From Candidatus Krumholzibacteriia bacterium (lineage in GTDB: Bacteria > Krumholzibacteriota > Krumholzibacteriia > LZORAL124-64-63), in the NCBI GenBank assembly GCA_014859985.1, contig JACZKN010000596.1, positions 1-12,386 of the forward strand: 12,386 bases of DNA, given 5' to 3'. Below, one piece after another: positions 12,317 through 12,386 of this stretch (position 1 is its first letter; every line of letters starts with the position of its first letter). The translations under genes were made by a program, and so were the position numbers. The notes below the pieces were generated by a model, which saw only the letters and a list, made by a program, of their open reading frames with translations, was not told the DNA's origin and ran no database searches.

Positions 12317-12386
12317 ATGAACGGGACCATGATCCGCACGACGATCCTGACCCTGGCGGCGCTGGCCGCCTGCGCGGCCGCGGGCG
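12317..12386 (+). CDS. Start of an exported protein co-transcribed with the decaheme cytochrome (3' truncated)
   Basis: Only the first 23 codons are visible (MNGTMIRTTILTLAALAACAAAG). AAGGAGG at 12304-12310 lies 6 bases before the ATG. The peptide is a Sec signal sequence. By family context the expected product is an MtrB/PioB outer-membrane beta-barrel. However, 'LAAC' (residues 15-18) also fits a lipobox, so a lipoprotein such as an outer-surface cytochrome is an alternative. A second in-frame ATG at codon 5 could also be the start. The identity needs the sequence beyond the window edge. Confidence 0.6.
   Translation, partial: MNGTMIRTTILTLAALAACAAAG

Overview
The window is a very GC-rich, gene-dense piece of chromosome with about ten genes. 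It most likely comes from an uncultivated Gram-negative lineage. A secreted DmsE/MtrA-type decaheme cytochrome implies an outer membrane. A small secreted protein at 4371-4958 resembles a family I associate with Krumholzibacteriota/Eisenbacteria-like genomes. The phylum is an inference from gene content and composition, not something proven here. I see no tRNA, rRNA, CRISPR array, transposase or phage gene.

Layout. (1) 1-2260, plus strand: the end of a flavoprotein, a small stand-alone BFD-type [2Fe-2S] protein and a DAO-family flavoprotein. The three are translationally coupled through GTGA and ATGA overlaps and look like one heteromeric amino-acid/amine dehydrogenase of the sarcosine oxidase/HcnABC/proline dehydrogenase type. 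(2) 2220-2386: an inverted repeat with roughly 70-base arms between two convergent genes; it contains the ends of both. (3) 2374-3285, minus: a TIGR01777-type SDR epimerase. It is divergent from a crotonase-fold protein (3478-4284, plus) that lacks the usual catalytic glutamates. A bidirectional terminator follows the crotonase. (4) 4371-4958, minus: a small secreted protein with an extended -10 promoter. (5) 8947 down to 5077, minus: a three-gene operon of glutamine-dependent asparagine synthetase, acyl carrier protein and acyl-CoA/acyl-ACP ligase. It has a recognisable promoter, a terminator-like hairpin in its leader and a terminator overlapping its last codons. (6) 9101-11179, plus: a secreted S9-family prolyl-oligopeptidase-like peptidase. 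(7) 11378 to the end, plus: a decaheme cytochrome followed by the first codons of a second exported protein. This is probably the start of a porin-cytochrome conduit for electron transfer across the outer membrane.

How the genes may work together. The first operon would oxidise an amino acid or secondary amine and pass electrons through FAD and [2Fe-2S] centres. The asparagine synthetase/ACP/ligase trio looks like a minimal pathway that activates a carboxylic acid, holds it on a carrier and forms an amide. It is the best candidate here for an undescribed small-molecule or surface-modification system, but its product cannot be read from the sequence. The decaheme operon has its own AT-rich regulatory region with a paired palindrome that could be an operator.

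Family assignments come from reading motifs by eye; no database search was run.
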